This document shows positions 1 to 7,430 of a DNA stretch of 64,000 nt, piece by piece. Under the pieces are notes generated by a model. That model ran no database searches. It was not told where the DNA came from and worked only from the letters and a program-made list of their open reading frames with translations. Origin of the DNA: an uncultured Candidatus Saccharibacteria bacterium (GTDB lineage Bacteria; Patescibacteriota; Saccharimonadia; Saccharimonadales; Saccharimonadaceae); assembly GCA_949480205.1 (NCBI GenBank), contig CASXXK010000001.1, forward strand, positions 1 to 64,000. Direction: 5' to 3'. Each line of letters starts with the position of its first letter. The first letter of the stretch is position 1. A program made the translations under genes and the position numbers.

Positions 1-2
1 CG

Positions 3-764
3 GGTGACATTATTCTTAATACTGGACCGCAAAAGCCCAAACTAAATAAACGACCGTTTATTATTGGCGGGGTGATTTTAGCGATAGTCATAATTTTGTC
101 CGTTATAGTTCTGTTCGTCAGTAATGGCGCATTAGCTAATGTTGATACAAAAGTATCACGGTTGCTGCAAGATAACTACGAATCGGCAAAATGGATTGAG
201 AATTTCTTTGCCGAGGCTAGCCATAGTAAACTTGACGTTAACGACATCTTCTCAAGCGATATACACGAATCATTAAACAAGAACATGTCATCATTAAAAA
301 ATTTGCAATCTTCCATTGCAAAAATCAAACCCGCAAGATTAAACTCGTCGGTTCAACAGAATTTTACAATATTACAAAATCGGCTTAATGAGCGCGTACC
401 ATATTATCAAGAATCCATAGCATTATACAATGTACTTTACGAGTCGTATATCGATAACAATCCAAACGCGATTACCGAACTGTTGGATAGCGCAAATTAC
501 TATGAAGCCGTCACGGCGGAGAGGATTCATAATTATCTTACAGCTCAAGAACAACTTGATGCAAAAATTAAAGCCAATGATTGCTATACTTATAATTCAG
601 AAACATGTCAGAAATTCTTGGAGGAGTATTATGAAACTGGTGCTGCTTTTAACTCCAGTACGCAACTAGTTTCCGCAATATTTGCGGCGTATTATGACGG
701 TTCATATGCTCAAGATAATCGTTTTTCTCCCTATATTGATATTTTATTGGAGGAACTAGAATGA
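3..764 (+). CDS. Membrane-anchored protein, 5'-truncated by window edge
   Basis: The reading frame is open from the first bases of the window, so the gene begins upstream; the GTG at 72 lies inside a transmembrane segment and is unlikely to be the start. The visible part has a short basic, Pro/Lys-rich cytoplasmic stretch, one hydrophobic segment (about visible residues 20-43, rich in Ile/Val) and then about 200 polar residues predicted to be outside the membrane, with two Cys near the C-terminal part (around DCYTYNSETC). It overlaps the next gene by ATGA (761-764), so the two are translationally coupled and probably work together. I do not recognise a family. Partner of a VirB6-like protein is an inference from coupling only. 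Confidence 0.7.
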   Translation, partial: GDIILNTGPQKPKLNKRPFIIGGVILAIVIILSVIVLFVSNGALANVDTKVSRLLQDNYESAKWIENFFAEASHSKLDVNDIFSSDIHESLNKNMSSLKNLQSSIAKIKPARLNSSVQQNFTILQNRLNERVPYYQESIALYNVLYESYIDNNPNAITELLDSANYYEAVTAERIHNYLTAQEQLDAKIKANDCYTYNSETCQKFLEEYYETGAAFNSSTQLVSAIFAAYYDGSYAQDNRFSPYIDILLEELE

Positions 765-3700
765 AAAGTATGCTCAAAAAAATTAGTCTTTGGTGTGCTG
801 CCATTATGCTATTGATGGTCGCCTGTCTAATACCTGGTTTCTCACAAAATGCCTTGGCGGTCACAGTAGGCGACGCTATGATTTATATGGATAATGCTGC
901 CAAAATTCAGGAAGTCACAAATACGTTCAAAAAGTGTTTAAATTTACAGTACCAAATCGGAGTCAGTGGGGTAACACGTTTTGGAGATTATCTCAGTGGT
1001 GATTTCTTTGCGAACGGTGGCATAAATCAAAGTAATACCGATATTAGCACTGGCGCATGGCTAGAAAAAATGGTACAAGGTAAGGTCGATGACGGTGCCA
1101 TTTGGTGCAAAAATAACGACTCAAACATTGTTAATGTATTTGCTAGTACTCTTGGCACAACATGGCAGAATTTGGTCTGTAATGGTGATAAGCCTGGCAT
1201 TATGACAATGCAAACCAATGTGCTAGCGAATGCAGACAAAGGGATTTATCAGTGGCATAATACAGATGCAGCTTGCAATATTGGAATAGGTAGCAGTGAC
1301 TACCGTTTTACATGGGTTGGTGAGACTGATGCGACGGCATATGTAAAACGAATCTATGAGGATTATAGGAATTCACATCCAGATGAGACAAAGTATCTTC
1401 CTAGCTGGGACGATTTAGGTAATTTTTCTGACAAACGCGTTGCCTACTTTGCTTATCTCAACGATTTCAAAACGGCCTGCACAAATGGCAGTACTTACAC
1501 TGGCGATCTTTCTTTAATGAATCAATCTCGTTATTTTCCGGCAATTAAGGAAATAAATCCAAGCACTGGAATTTTGGAGAATGTATATTATTCCCGCGAC
1601 ATTACTAAGAATGATTGGGATAACTCAATCATCGGTTCAAGTGGCGCACACACCTGCGATACGGTAATTTCCAAAGTTAATGAGTACTCAGATGCTGTAG
1701 CACAAGAGGCTGAAGTGATTGTACAAGCTGCAATAGAAGAAGCCGAAGCGGCTGCACGCGAGCATGCTAAAGCAGCGTGTAAAGCACAGGCGTTGTATCA
1801 AACAGTAGAATTTGATGGAGAAGGCAATATCATTAATAAGATTAATTTTGCAGGTGAGCCATCGGCGGCTTATTATTATCTCCAGGCTAAAAAGATTATT
1901 GACGATCCAGATGCCGATAGGGCTGATTATATAGCACAATTACGCGAAAGCATTGCGACATCTAACCCCGGTTTAACCGACGTCGATTTAGACCAAATGA
2001 TAGCTGAGCAAGAAAGTCAAATTAATGAAAATTTAGCAGCTAGACTAACTAGGGCGCAGTTGATCTACGACAAGTTTGATAAAGTTCTGAATGGCGCTGG
2101 AGCCGGAGTAGGCGAAGGTAATAAAGATACTAGCTATTGGTACGAAGACGAAGATGGGAGCATCGTCTGTACCGAATTTGAATCTTTTGACAACGTCATT
2201 ACAAATGACAGTGGCTACCAAGACATCTTAGATACATTGCTAAATGGAGCAACAAGTTCTGTAACTCCTACACCGACCATTCTGAATGGTGAAGCCGACG
2301 CATGCCAGGGCGTTGCTGGTTCCCTTGGCTGGATTCTTTGTCCAGTATTAAATATGGTGAGTGAGGGCGTCGATGGTATTTACAATAATTTCGTCCAACA
2401 GCAGTTCCTAGAAGTTGATTCGGCTAAGCTTGATCCAGACACAGGAGAAGGCGCTCGAGTTTATACGGCCTGGAGCCTGATTCGCAATATTGCCAATATA
2501 CTCTTTGTGATTTTGTTTATGATTGTACTTTTCTCGCAATTTACCGGAATCGGTTTAACTAATTACAGTATTAAGAAAATGTTACCGAAGTTAATTATGG
2601 TCGCAATCTTAGTAAATATTTCCTTCCTATTGTGCCAGTTTGCAGTTGATGTATCGAACGTACTTGGCTATAGCTTGAATAGCATGTTTGATTCGATGAG
2701 CGGAGCTATCACTGGATTGGGTGGTTCATTTAACGAATCGAGCACATTAATTAACTGGGTAAGTACGTTGGGGCTTATTGTTGGTACACTTTCTATAGGT
2801 TCATGGTTGCCAGCCTTCCTATTGGTTTTGCTTTCGGCAGCAATTAGCGTTTTCTTTGGAGCGATTATCTTGGGCGCGCGTCTGGCGGGCGTATATATTC
2901 TGGTAGTTTTGGCTCCAGTCGCTATTGTATGTTATGCCCTGCCAAACTCGAAAAAAATCTTTGATCGCTGGCTCAAGATTTTTACTTCCCTACTTCTAGT
3001 TTTCCCAATTTGTGGCGCATTGATGGGTGGTGGAAACTTTGCCTCTTCAATCCTGCTAGGCTCAGATCCATATACGAGTCCCAATGTCTTTCTTATTCTT
3101 GTGGCAATGTTACTACGCGTCGTGCCATTCTTCTTGATTCCGGGATTAGTGAGAAGTTCAATGTCCGCGCTGGGTAATGTGGGCGCCAAAATTTCTAGCA
3201 TTGGCAACCGTATGGGCGGCAGTATTACTGGCGCAGCGCGCAAATCCGACAGATTCCAACGCATCTCAGAGACCGGCGAGCAGTTACGTGCACGCGGAGT
3301 TAACTTGCGCCACAAAGCTTACGACAAACTGACTGGCGGGAAATTCACAGGGAGAAAGAGCTCAAAGCGTCGCGTAGCAAGAGCTATTAGTACACAAGAG
3401 GCGAGAATTCGCGGTGATGCCAAAGCAGGAGCAATCGCATCGGGCGGATTTATCTCTCGCGGACGCGCAAAAGATATTATGTCATCCGCGCTCGACACTG
3501 AGGAGACGCAGGGTATCAAGGACGCAGAAAACGGCTACAGACTTGATCAAAACTTTGATGCCAACAATTCTGGCAGCGTATCAAAAGAGCTGGAGAAGCG
3601 CCTCAACGAACTACAAAAACATCCAGATAACGTTGAGGTGCGCCGCAAAGTCAAAGCTCTCACCAAAATTTTACTTGAAACCGACGATGGTCGTGGTGCT

Positions 3701-4318
3701 TTGACGGAAACTGTGCAGAAATTTGCTGAGGCCAACCAAGGGAGTAAAGCCTCGCAGATCCTGGGTAAATATTTGAATACCGGCGAAAATATGGGGATTA
3801 TCAAAGGCAAGAACCAGCGCGGTCTACAGAAATTGGCGCAGGATATCAACAATGGCGCACCAATCCAGTCTTTGGCGAAATACAATGCTATGGGCGCCGG
3901 TAAAATTGGTGCTGGCGCAGTTGGTGGCCTAGATGAATCCTTCCTGAAGGCACAAGTCGCCGCAGCAAATAGTGGAATTCTAAATGGTAAGGCATTACAA
4001 GATCTAGCAGATACATATACACGCGCCCTTACTAGTGAGAATGCTGCTAACGAAATCCCGCCCGAATTGGTTGGTTACTTAAATGATATTCGCCAAAAGG
4101 CGCACATCGCAAGTGGTGGCACCATGGCAGACTTCAATGAACTGCATGCTGGCGATACATTGCCGATTCCACATGCCACTATGCCGGCTGGATGGAGGTA
4201 TAATAATACTGCTCGGCGTTGGGAAGATGGCCATGGAGTCGAACTCTCACGCGAGGACACCATTAAGGCGGAGGAAATTTCCAAGCACAATGCTCGTGCC
4301 GATATTGATAATTCATAA
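761..4318 (+). CDS. VirB6/TrbL-like polytopic membrane protein, 1185 aa
   Basis: An N-terminal signal peptide (about residues 1-33, ending ...FSQNALA) is followed by a ~530-residue extracytoplasmic region with an Ala/Glu-rich helical stretch (about 310-345) and several Cys. The core at about 570-800 holds five to seven hydrophobic segments, then a ~385-residue basic, helical cytoplasmic tail. The core pattern (a helix ending FSQFTGIGL, the loop NYSIKKMLPKL, a helix, then long paired helices) resembles the VirB6/TrbL-like inner-membrane proteins seen with the type IV secretion/pilus genes of Saccharibacteria. The start ATG overlaps the stop of the upstream gene (ATGA), and a strong terminator follows at 4321. 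Role in a secretion or pilus channel is inferred from this topology. Confidence 0.65.
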   Translation: MKSMLKKISLWCAAIMLLMVACLIPGFSQNALAVTVGDAMIYMDNAAKIQEVTNTFKKCLNLQYQIGVSGVTRFGDYLSGDFFANGGINQSNTDISTGAWLEKMVQGKVDDGAIWCKNNDSNIVNVFASTLGTTWQNLVCNGDKPGIMTMQTNVLANADKGIYQWHNTDAACNIGIGSSDYRFTWVGETDATAYVKRIYEDYRNSHPDETKYLPSWDDLGNFSDKRVAYFAYLNDFKTACTNGSTYTGDLSLMNQSRYFPAIKEINPSTGILENVYYSRDITKNDWDNSIIGSSGAHTCDTVISKVNEYSDAVAQEAEVIVQAAIEEAEAAAREHAKAACKAQALYQTVEFDGEGNIINKINFAGEPSAAYYYLQAKKIIDDPDADRADYIAQLRESIATSNPGLTDVDLDQMIAEQESQINENLAARLTRAQLIYDKFDKVLNGAGAGVGEGNKDTSYWYEDEDGSIVCTEFESFDNVITNDSGYQDILDTLLNGATSSVTPTPTILNGEADACQGVAGSLGWILCPVLNMVSEGVDGIYNNFVQQQFLEVDSAKLDPDTGEGARVYTAWSLIRNIANILFVILFMIVLFSQFTGIGLTNYSIKKMLPKLIMVAILVNISFLLCQFAVDVSNVLGYSLNSMFDSMSGAITGLGGSFNESSTLINWVSTLGLIVGTLSIGSWLPAFLLVLLSAAISVFFGAIILGARLAGVYILVVLAPVAIVCYALPNSKKIFDRWLKIFTSLLLVFPICGALMGGGNFASSILLGSDPYTSPNVFLILVAMLLRVVPFFLIPGLVRSSMSALGNVGAKISSIGNRMGGSITGAARKSDRFQRISETGEQLRARGVNLRHKAYDKLTGGKFTGRKSSKRRVARAISTQEARIRGDAKAGAIASGGFISRGRAKDIMSSALDTEETQGIKDAENGYRLDQNFDANNSGSVSKELEKRLNELQKHPDNVEVRRKVKALTKILLETDDGRGALTETVQKFAEANQGSKASQILGKYLNTGENMGIIKGKNQRGLQKLAQDINNGAPIQSLAKYNAMGAGKIGAGAVGGLDESFLKAQVAAANSGILNGKALQDLADTYTRALTSENAANEIPPELVGYLNDIRQKAHIASGGTMADFNELHAGDTLPIPHATMPAGWRYNNTARRWEDGHGVELSREDTIKAEEISKHNARADIDNS

Positions 4319-4320
4319 CA

Positions 4321-4352
4321 AAAGCCGCTTTGAAAGAGCGGCTTTGAGTTTT
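4321..4352 (+). terminator. Rho-independent terminator
   Basis: A 9-bp stem AAAGCCGCT/AGCGGCTTT (4321-4329 with 4337-4345) with a 7-nt loop is followed by GAGTTTTT. It lies 3 nt after the stop of the VirB6-like gene. Confidence 0.9.
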
Positions 4353-4427
4353 TGGCGACAGGCGGAACAATTAGATTTCCGACACTGTACAGAATAATGG
4401 AGAAGCGCTAGCTAGCGAGTATGAATA

Positions 4428-4610
4428 TTAACTGTACAAAATAGCTTCGCGCTGTCGTTCTTCTGGTGTTTTAGTGTGGTAGAATTCTTCTTCGGCCCGA
4501 CGTCGTATTTTCAATTCTGTAGCATATTCTTCAATCGTAGCATAGGGCGTCTCATGGTTAATCATCTGTGTAGCAATCGATTGAAAGACCAAGAAATCTA
4601 CTAATTCCAT
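4428..4610 (-). CDS. Small hypothetical protein, possibly truncated, 60 aa
   Basis: A charged, helical 60-aa frame starting MELVDFLVF and ending REAILYS. No good Shine-Dalgarno sequence precedes its ATG. The frame stays open for about 27 more codons upstream (to a TAG near 4686) and those codons read like a natural protein (HGWEYSKARKANKK...), but they contain no ATG, GTG or TTG. This suggests either a remnant of a longer gene or a non-standard start. It lies between the VirB6-like gene's terminator and cassette C1, on the opposite strand. Function unknown. Confidence 0.4.
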   Translation of the reverse strand: MELVDFLVFQSIATQMINHETPYATIEEYATELKIRRRAEEEFYHTKTPEERQREAILYS

Positions 4611-4697
4611 TTCTCTAACGCTAATCTCAGCGATTTTCTTATTAGCCTTCCTTGCTTTGGAATATTCCCAACCATGAGCTTTTCTATACTAGCTTGC

Positions 4698-4703
4698 TAT
4701 AAT
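4698..4703 (+). promoter_or_regulatory. -10 box of cassette element C1
   Basis: Perfect TATAAT preceded by TTGC, 4 nt before the first hairpin of the conserved C1 element. The other three elements of this class have -10-like hexamers at the same place (TATAGT 37533, TACAAT 41451, TAAAAT 58902), so the hairpin would lie at the 5' end of the transcript. Confidence 0.6.
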
Positions 4704-4707
4704 ATAC

Positions 4708-5170
4708 CCATGGACACTCCGTCCATGGGGCCCAAAGGCGGCCTGAGCTCACTCCTCCGCCAGCCGGCGGTTCTCTCTGTCAAAGATCGTGAAGTTCCCC
4801 TCTATAGTTTCAAGAGAAAAGTTGAGGTTTGATGAATTGCGGCTATGGTCGTAATATTGCAAGTGTTCTTCTTTACCTAGCGCCATTTTTGGTCGTTTTC
4901 TGACGGGGTTTCTGCAGGGTTGTTTTCGTGCGCAGCGGGTACATCAACTTACCCGGCGTTAGCGGCGCGACTTATAGGAACGCTGGCATCAACGGGTACG
5001 ATTGGTCGTCGCGGGGCTCCGCTACGCGTCATGATGGCGCGGCCATCCCTAGCGGTTACAACCTCGGATTCAATGCCACTGGCGTGAACCCGTCGAATGG
5101 CCCGAATGAGCGCTGGCACGGTTTCCCCCTCCGCTGCCTTTCTTGTGCCGCGGCGAGGTGCCGATCTTTG
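4708..5170 (+). ncRNA. Candidate structured RNA enclosing cassette C1
   Basis: One of four elements (C1, C4, C5, C6) sharing the same layout. H1: hairpin CCATGGAC/GTCCATGG (4708-4715 with 4721-4728). H2: CCGCC-AGCC-GGCGG (4757-4770). H3: long-range pair CAAAGATCG (4781-4789) with CGATCTTTG (5162-5170), bracketing the whole cassette. H5: CCTC with GAGG just downstream of GATCGTGAAGTTC. H6: a weaker 3' hairpin of CCTCCGC with GCGGcgAGG near 5130-5158. The H4 helix seen in the other three copies is poor here. Stems keep pairing while bases differ between copies, which argues for RNA function. A terminator-like stem follows at 5181-5221. Function is unknown. Confidence 0.55.
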
Positions 5171-5233
5171 AAGCCTAAAGAAGCCCCTGCGGTAGGAACA
5201 TCCTGCTCCGTGCAAGGGCTTCGTTATTTATGA
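4928..5233 (+). CDS. Orphan FISUMP/DUF1566-like C-terminal domain, cassette C1
   Basis: From the GTG at 4928 the frame reads VRSGYINLPG... through NAGINGYDWSSRGS, a variable stretch, GYNLGFNATGVNPSNG and finally RWHGFPLRCLS. This matches the last ~70 residues of FISUMP/DUF1566-type lectin-like domains, which are normally at the end of a much longer secreted protein. Here nothing precedes it: an in-frame TGA lies 9 codons upstream of the GTG and no Shine-Dalgarno is visible. The domain match ends near 5145; the remaining ~30 codons run into the 3' RNA hairpin and terminator. Translation is therefore doubtful and a silent cassette is a real alternative. Confidence 0.45.
   Translation: MRSGYINLPGVSGATYRNAGINGYDWSSRGSATRHDGAAIPSGYNLGFNATGVNPSNGPNERWHGFPLRCLSCAAARCRSLKPKEAPAVGTSCSVQGLRYL
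5181..5228 (+). terminator. Terminator-like stem after C1
   Basis: AAGCCCcTGC (5181-5190) pairs with GCAaGGGCTT (5212-5221), followed by CGTTATTTA. The loop is long (about 21 nt) and the T-run weak. Confidence 0.45.
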
Positions 5234-5248
5234 TTATACAGAAACATT

Positions 5249-5635
5249 CTAAAATGTCAAGTCTGTAATTTTGCCATTCTTGCCAATAAAAATCACTCTC
5301 TTGATTAATTTTTGATGTTTTGCATGATAGATTATATTCTGCAAGATTTTTCTATCTGACATTTGCTTCATCCGTGAACTATCAAATACGATATTACGCG
5401 ACTGCTTTGTAGCCCGCTTTAAATTACGCTCAATCGTCGTTAGCTTATTGCCCTGAGGTGACTTTATTTCAAACTCCACACCATCCAGCAGAATATCAGC
5501 CGTGTGTATCAAAGCCGGTGGAATAAATTCAACATTATGTCCATCCCGAGATAGGATTCTCGCGACACGCATTTCATGTTCCCATGGTTGAGATCTGCCA
5601 TCAAGAATAATTTTGCCAGCCGTCTTTTTTATCAT
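5249..5635 (-). CDS. Orphan CdiA C-terminal (tRNase)-like toxin domain protein, 128 aa
   Basis: The whole protein resembles the CdiA_C tRNase-type toxin domain (Pfam PF18451-like): WEHEMRVARILSRDGHNVEFIP near residues 18-40, then HTADILLDGVEFEIKSPQG, then a basic helix TIERNLKRATKQSRNIVFD. The E-x-E-I-K pattern in the middle recalls PD-(D/E)xK-like active sites. It lacks any secretion or delivery part and has no signal peptide. The ATG has a GAGGGG ribosome site and sits 10 nt after a promoter (TTGCTA, 18 nt, TACACT). No obvious immunity gene is adjacent. Similar free-standing domains occur in mobile elements and may have a role other than toxin. Family call from memory of motifs. Confidence 0.6.
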   Translation of the reverse strand: MIKKTAGKIILDGRSQPWEHEMRVARILSRDGHNVEFIPPALIHTADILLDGVEFEIKSPQGNKLTTIERNLKRATKQSRNIVFDSSRMKQMSDRKILQNIIYHAKHQKLIKRVIFIGKNGKITDLTF

Positions 5636-5702
5636 GCCCCTCAGTGTAGCATAATTTGAAAAAATTTAGCAAGCACAGGCACGATCTTTTCAAAAAAATT
5701 CC

Positions 5703-5744
5703 AATCAAAAATCCCCTCCTGCCGAAACAGAAAGGGGATCTTTG
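5703..5744 (-). terminator. Terminator downstream of the surface protein gene
   Basis: Read on the minus strand, ATCCCCT (5733-5739 side) pairs with AGGGGAT (5711-5717 side) and is followed by a TTTTTG run. It would end transcription of the surface protein gene. Confidence 0.75.
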
Positions 5745-5774
5745 ACCATAGTTGGAGCGATCGAGTAGTCGGCG

Positions 5775-5808
5775 TGTATCCAGCAGAGCCGAAACCCTGC
5801 TGGATACA
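5775..5808 (-). other. Perfect 12-bp hairpin just after the surface protein stop
   Basis: TGTATCCAGCAG (5775-5786) pairs fully with CTGCTGGATACA (5797-5808), loop 10 nt. It starts 10 nt downstream of the gene's stop codon and precedes the T-rich terminator at 5703-5744, so it may stabilise the 3' end of an abundant mRNA. Confidence 0.6.
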
Positions 5809-5818
5809 CAAACGAAGT

Positions 5819-7174
5819 TTAACGCAACTGACGGCGGCTAGCAATGTAGTAGCCAGCTGCAGTAGCGATAGAGCCGGTAGCAATTACGCCACCTGCAATC
5901 GCAGTTGGACCAGCGTTTGGATACTCAGGAACTACTGGAGTTTCTGGTTCTTCTGGGGTTGGTTCATCTGGTTTGTTCTCACAAACCTTAGCAACTTTCA
6001 CTTGGGCGTCATCCTTCACCACAGTATCACCAACGCGGACTTGCGCCCAGTTGATCAAAGTGTTGGAACCACAAGCTAGATTATCATCAACAACCTCAGC
6101 CGTAAAACGAATGATGGCATTAGAGTCAGCCCCGTAAGCGCCGATGTTAGTGCCTTCAGTCATAACATAGCCATTCTTGAATGTGCCACCATTTGGATGG
6201 TTGGCATTATAAATCTTAGCGCTACCATCAACATACTTTAAATTGCTTGGTAAACCATCCTTTACAATGACATCATATTGCATGGCGTCGCTAGTGTTAA
6301 GATATTGAATCTGGAATTCGACTTTGTCGCCAACTTTGGCATCTACGCTTTCCTTCCAAGTCTTGTCAGCATCACCAACAATACGTACTTTCTTTTCCAC
6401 GGTAAAGTCGTAGTCAAACACGGCCTTTACGCGGATAGTAACATAGTTAGCATACTGGTAACAACCAGGAACTTTACCGTCCAAGGCATTGTAACCGATT
6501 AGAACGCCAGCTTCTTTGGCTTTAACAATGTCGTCACTTAATTGAACGCCACCGTTAGCACCAACACCGTTGTTCTCCAACAAAGCAGAACCATAGACAT
6601 ATTCTAGGTGGAAATTGTTATCGCTAACAAAATTCACATAGTCTACGTACTGTGATGGAGTAGCATTAGAAGAGGTAATAAAACCGTTTACCTTTACTTC
6701 CTTAGCAGAAGCTGAAGGAATATTAAAGCGCACGCGGGTGTTTTCCGCTACAGCGTCAACACCATTTGGGTTGTTGTTGTGAACATACATGCGAACGATG
6801 TATTCTTTACCATCTTCAACTTTAACGTCATTGATGGAAGTCCACTTATTGTCTTTACCAGCATTTACGCCAGTGTTTTCCCGAGCAGCTACGAAAGCAC
6901 GCTCGTCACCGCCGATTGGTTCACTCACGTTAATCGAGTTGAATACAATCGTACCGGGATAGTTTTTGCTATTTTTGTAGTTCTCACCATCGGACTTTTT
7001 CGTAGCACCGATAGCGCCATTGTTGATTTCCTCAACAGTATAACTACGACGGTGACCATTATTGTAAGTACCGTTGTCGCCCCAAGCAGATACAAGAGAC
7101 GGCACCGCAGCTACACTAGCAATAGCGGCCGCAGTGGCAGCTACCGCAAGGGTAGATTTGATTGCTGTTTTCAT
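5819..7174 (-). CDS. Secreted cell-surface protein with DUF11-like repeat and C-terminal anchor, 451 aa
   Basis: A signal peptide (about residues 1-30, ...VPSLVSA) is followed by a beta-rich extracellular region. Residues about 265-385 look like a DUF11-type repeat (VGDKVEFQIQYLNTSD, VIVKDGLPSNLKYV...). A Pro/Glu-rich spacer (PDEPTPEEPETPVVP) leads to YPNAGP, a hydrophobic helix of ~22 residues and the tail YIASRRQLR. This is the layout of a sortase-type or sortase-like anchored protein, with PNAGP in place of LPXTG. Such proteins are common in Saccharibacteria envelopes. The ATG follows a strong AAAGGAG site. Good leader, two 3' hairpins and clean codon use suggest high expression. Exact role (adhesion, S-layer-like coat) cannot be told. 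Confidence 0.75.
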   Translation of the reverse strand: MKTAIKSTLAVAATAAAIASVAAVPSLVSAWGDNGTYNNGHRRSYTVEEINNGAIGATKKSDGENYKNSKNYPGTIVFNSINVSEPIGGDERAFVAARENTGVNAGKDNKWTSINDVKVEDGKEYIVRMYVHNNNPNGVDAVAENTRVRFNIPSASAKEVKVNGFITSSNATPSQYVDYVNFVSDNNFHLEYVYGSALLENNGVGANGGVQLSDDIVKAKEAGVLIGYNALDGKVPGCYQYANYVTIRVKAVFDYDFTVEKKVRIVGDADKTWKESVDAKVGDKVEFQIQYLNTSDAMQYDVIVKDGLPSNLKYVDGSAKIYNANHPNGGTFKNGYVMTEGTNIGAYGADSNAIIRFTAEVVDDNLACGSNTLINWAQVRVGDTVVKDDAQVKVAKVCENKPDEPTPEEPETPVVPEYPNAGPTAIAGGVIATGSIATAAGYYIASRRQLR

Positions 7175-7323
7175 ATTAATCTCCTTTTATAGATTAGTTA
7201 TGATTACTTAATAAACTTAATTAAATTTGATAATAAATTTTGTTTTCTTCACTGGTCCATCTTGTTAAACTTCTTCAGTCCCACAATCGAATCATCCCAA
7301 ACACAAACTAAATCTTGGAAAGT

Positions 7324-7393
7324 CCGGGGGCTATGATAGCCCCCGGTACAATTGAAGTTGGTACCTTCAATTGGTCCACCCGTCCTGGACGGG
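7324..7393. other. Three consecutive hairpins in the 256-bp gap before the surface protein gene
   Basis: Three perfect stems stand in a row: CCGGGGGCT/AGCCCCCGG (7324-7346), AATTGAAG/CTTCAATT (7350-7372, loop TTGGTAC) and CCCGTCC/GGACGGG (7379-7393). None is followed by a convincing T-run on either strand. They lie 3' of the 742-aa protein gene and 5' of the surface protein gene, both on the minus strand, so they could be processing or partial termination sites between them. The rest of the gap (7175-7323) is AT-rich; I see a ribosome site at 7183-7190 but no clear promoter. Confidence 0.6.
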
Positions 7394-7430
7394 ATCTATA
7401 TTAAATAATGTTCTAAGCTAATCATAGAAA

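Noticed and set aside
4710-4850. Short conserved leader peptide starting at the ATG in H1 (containing KDREV) in the cassette elements
   Set aside because: The frame is kept in C1 and C4, but C5 and C6 carry length changes that break or shift it, and the ATG is buried in hairpin H1. RNA structure explains the conservation better.
7175-7430. Known riboswitch before the surface protein gene
   Set aside because: The three hairpins do not match any riboswitch architecture I know, and no T-run terminator or sequester helix is evident.
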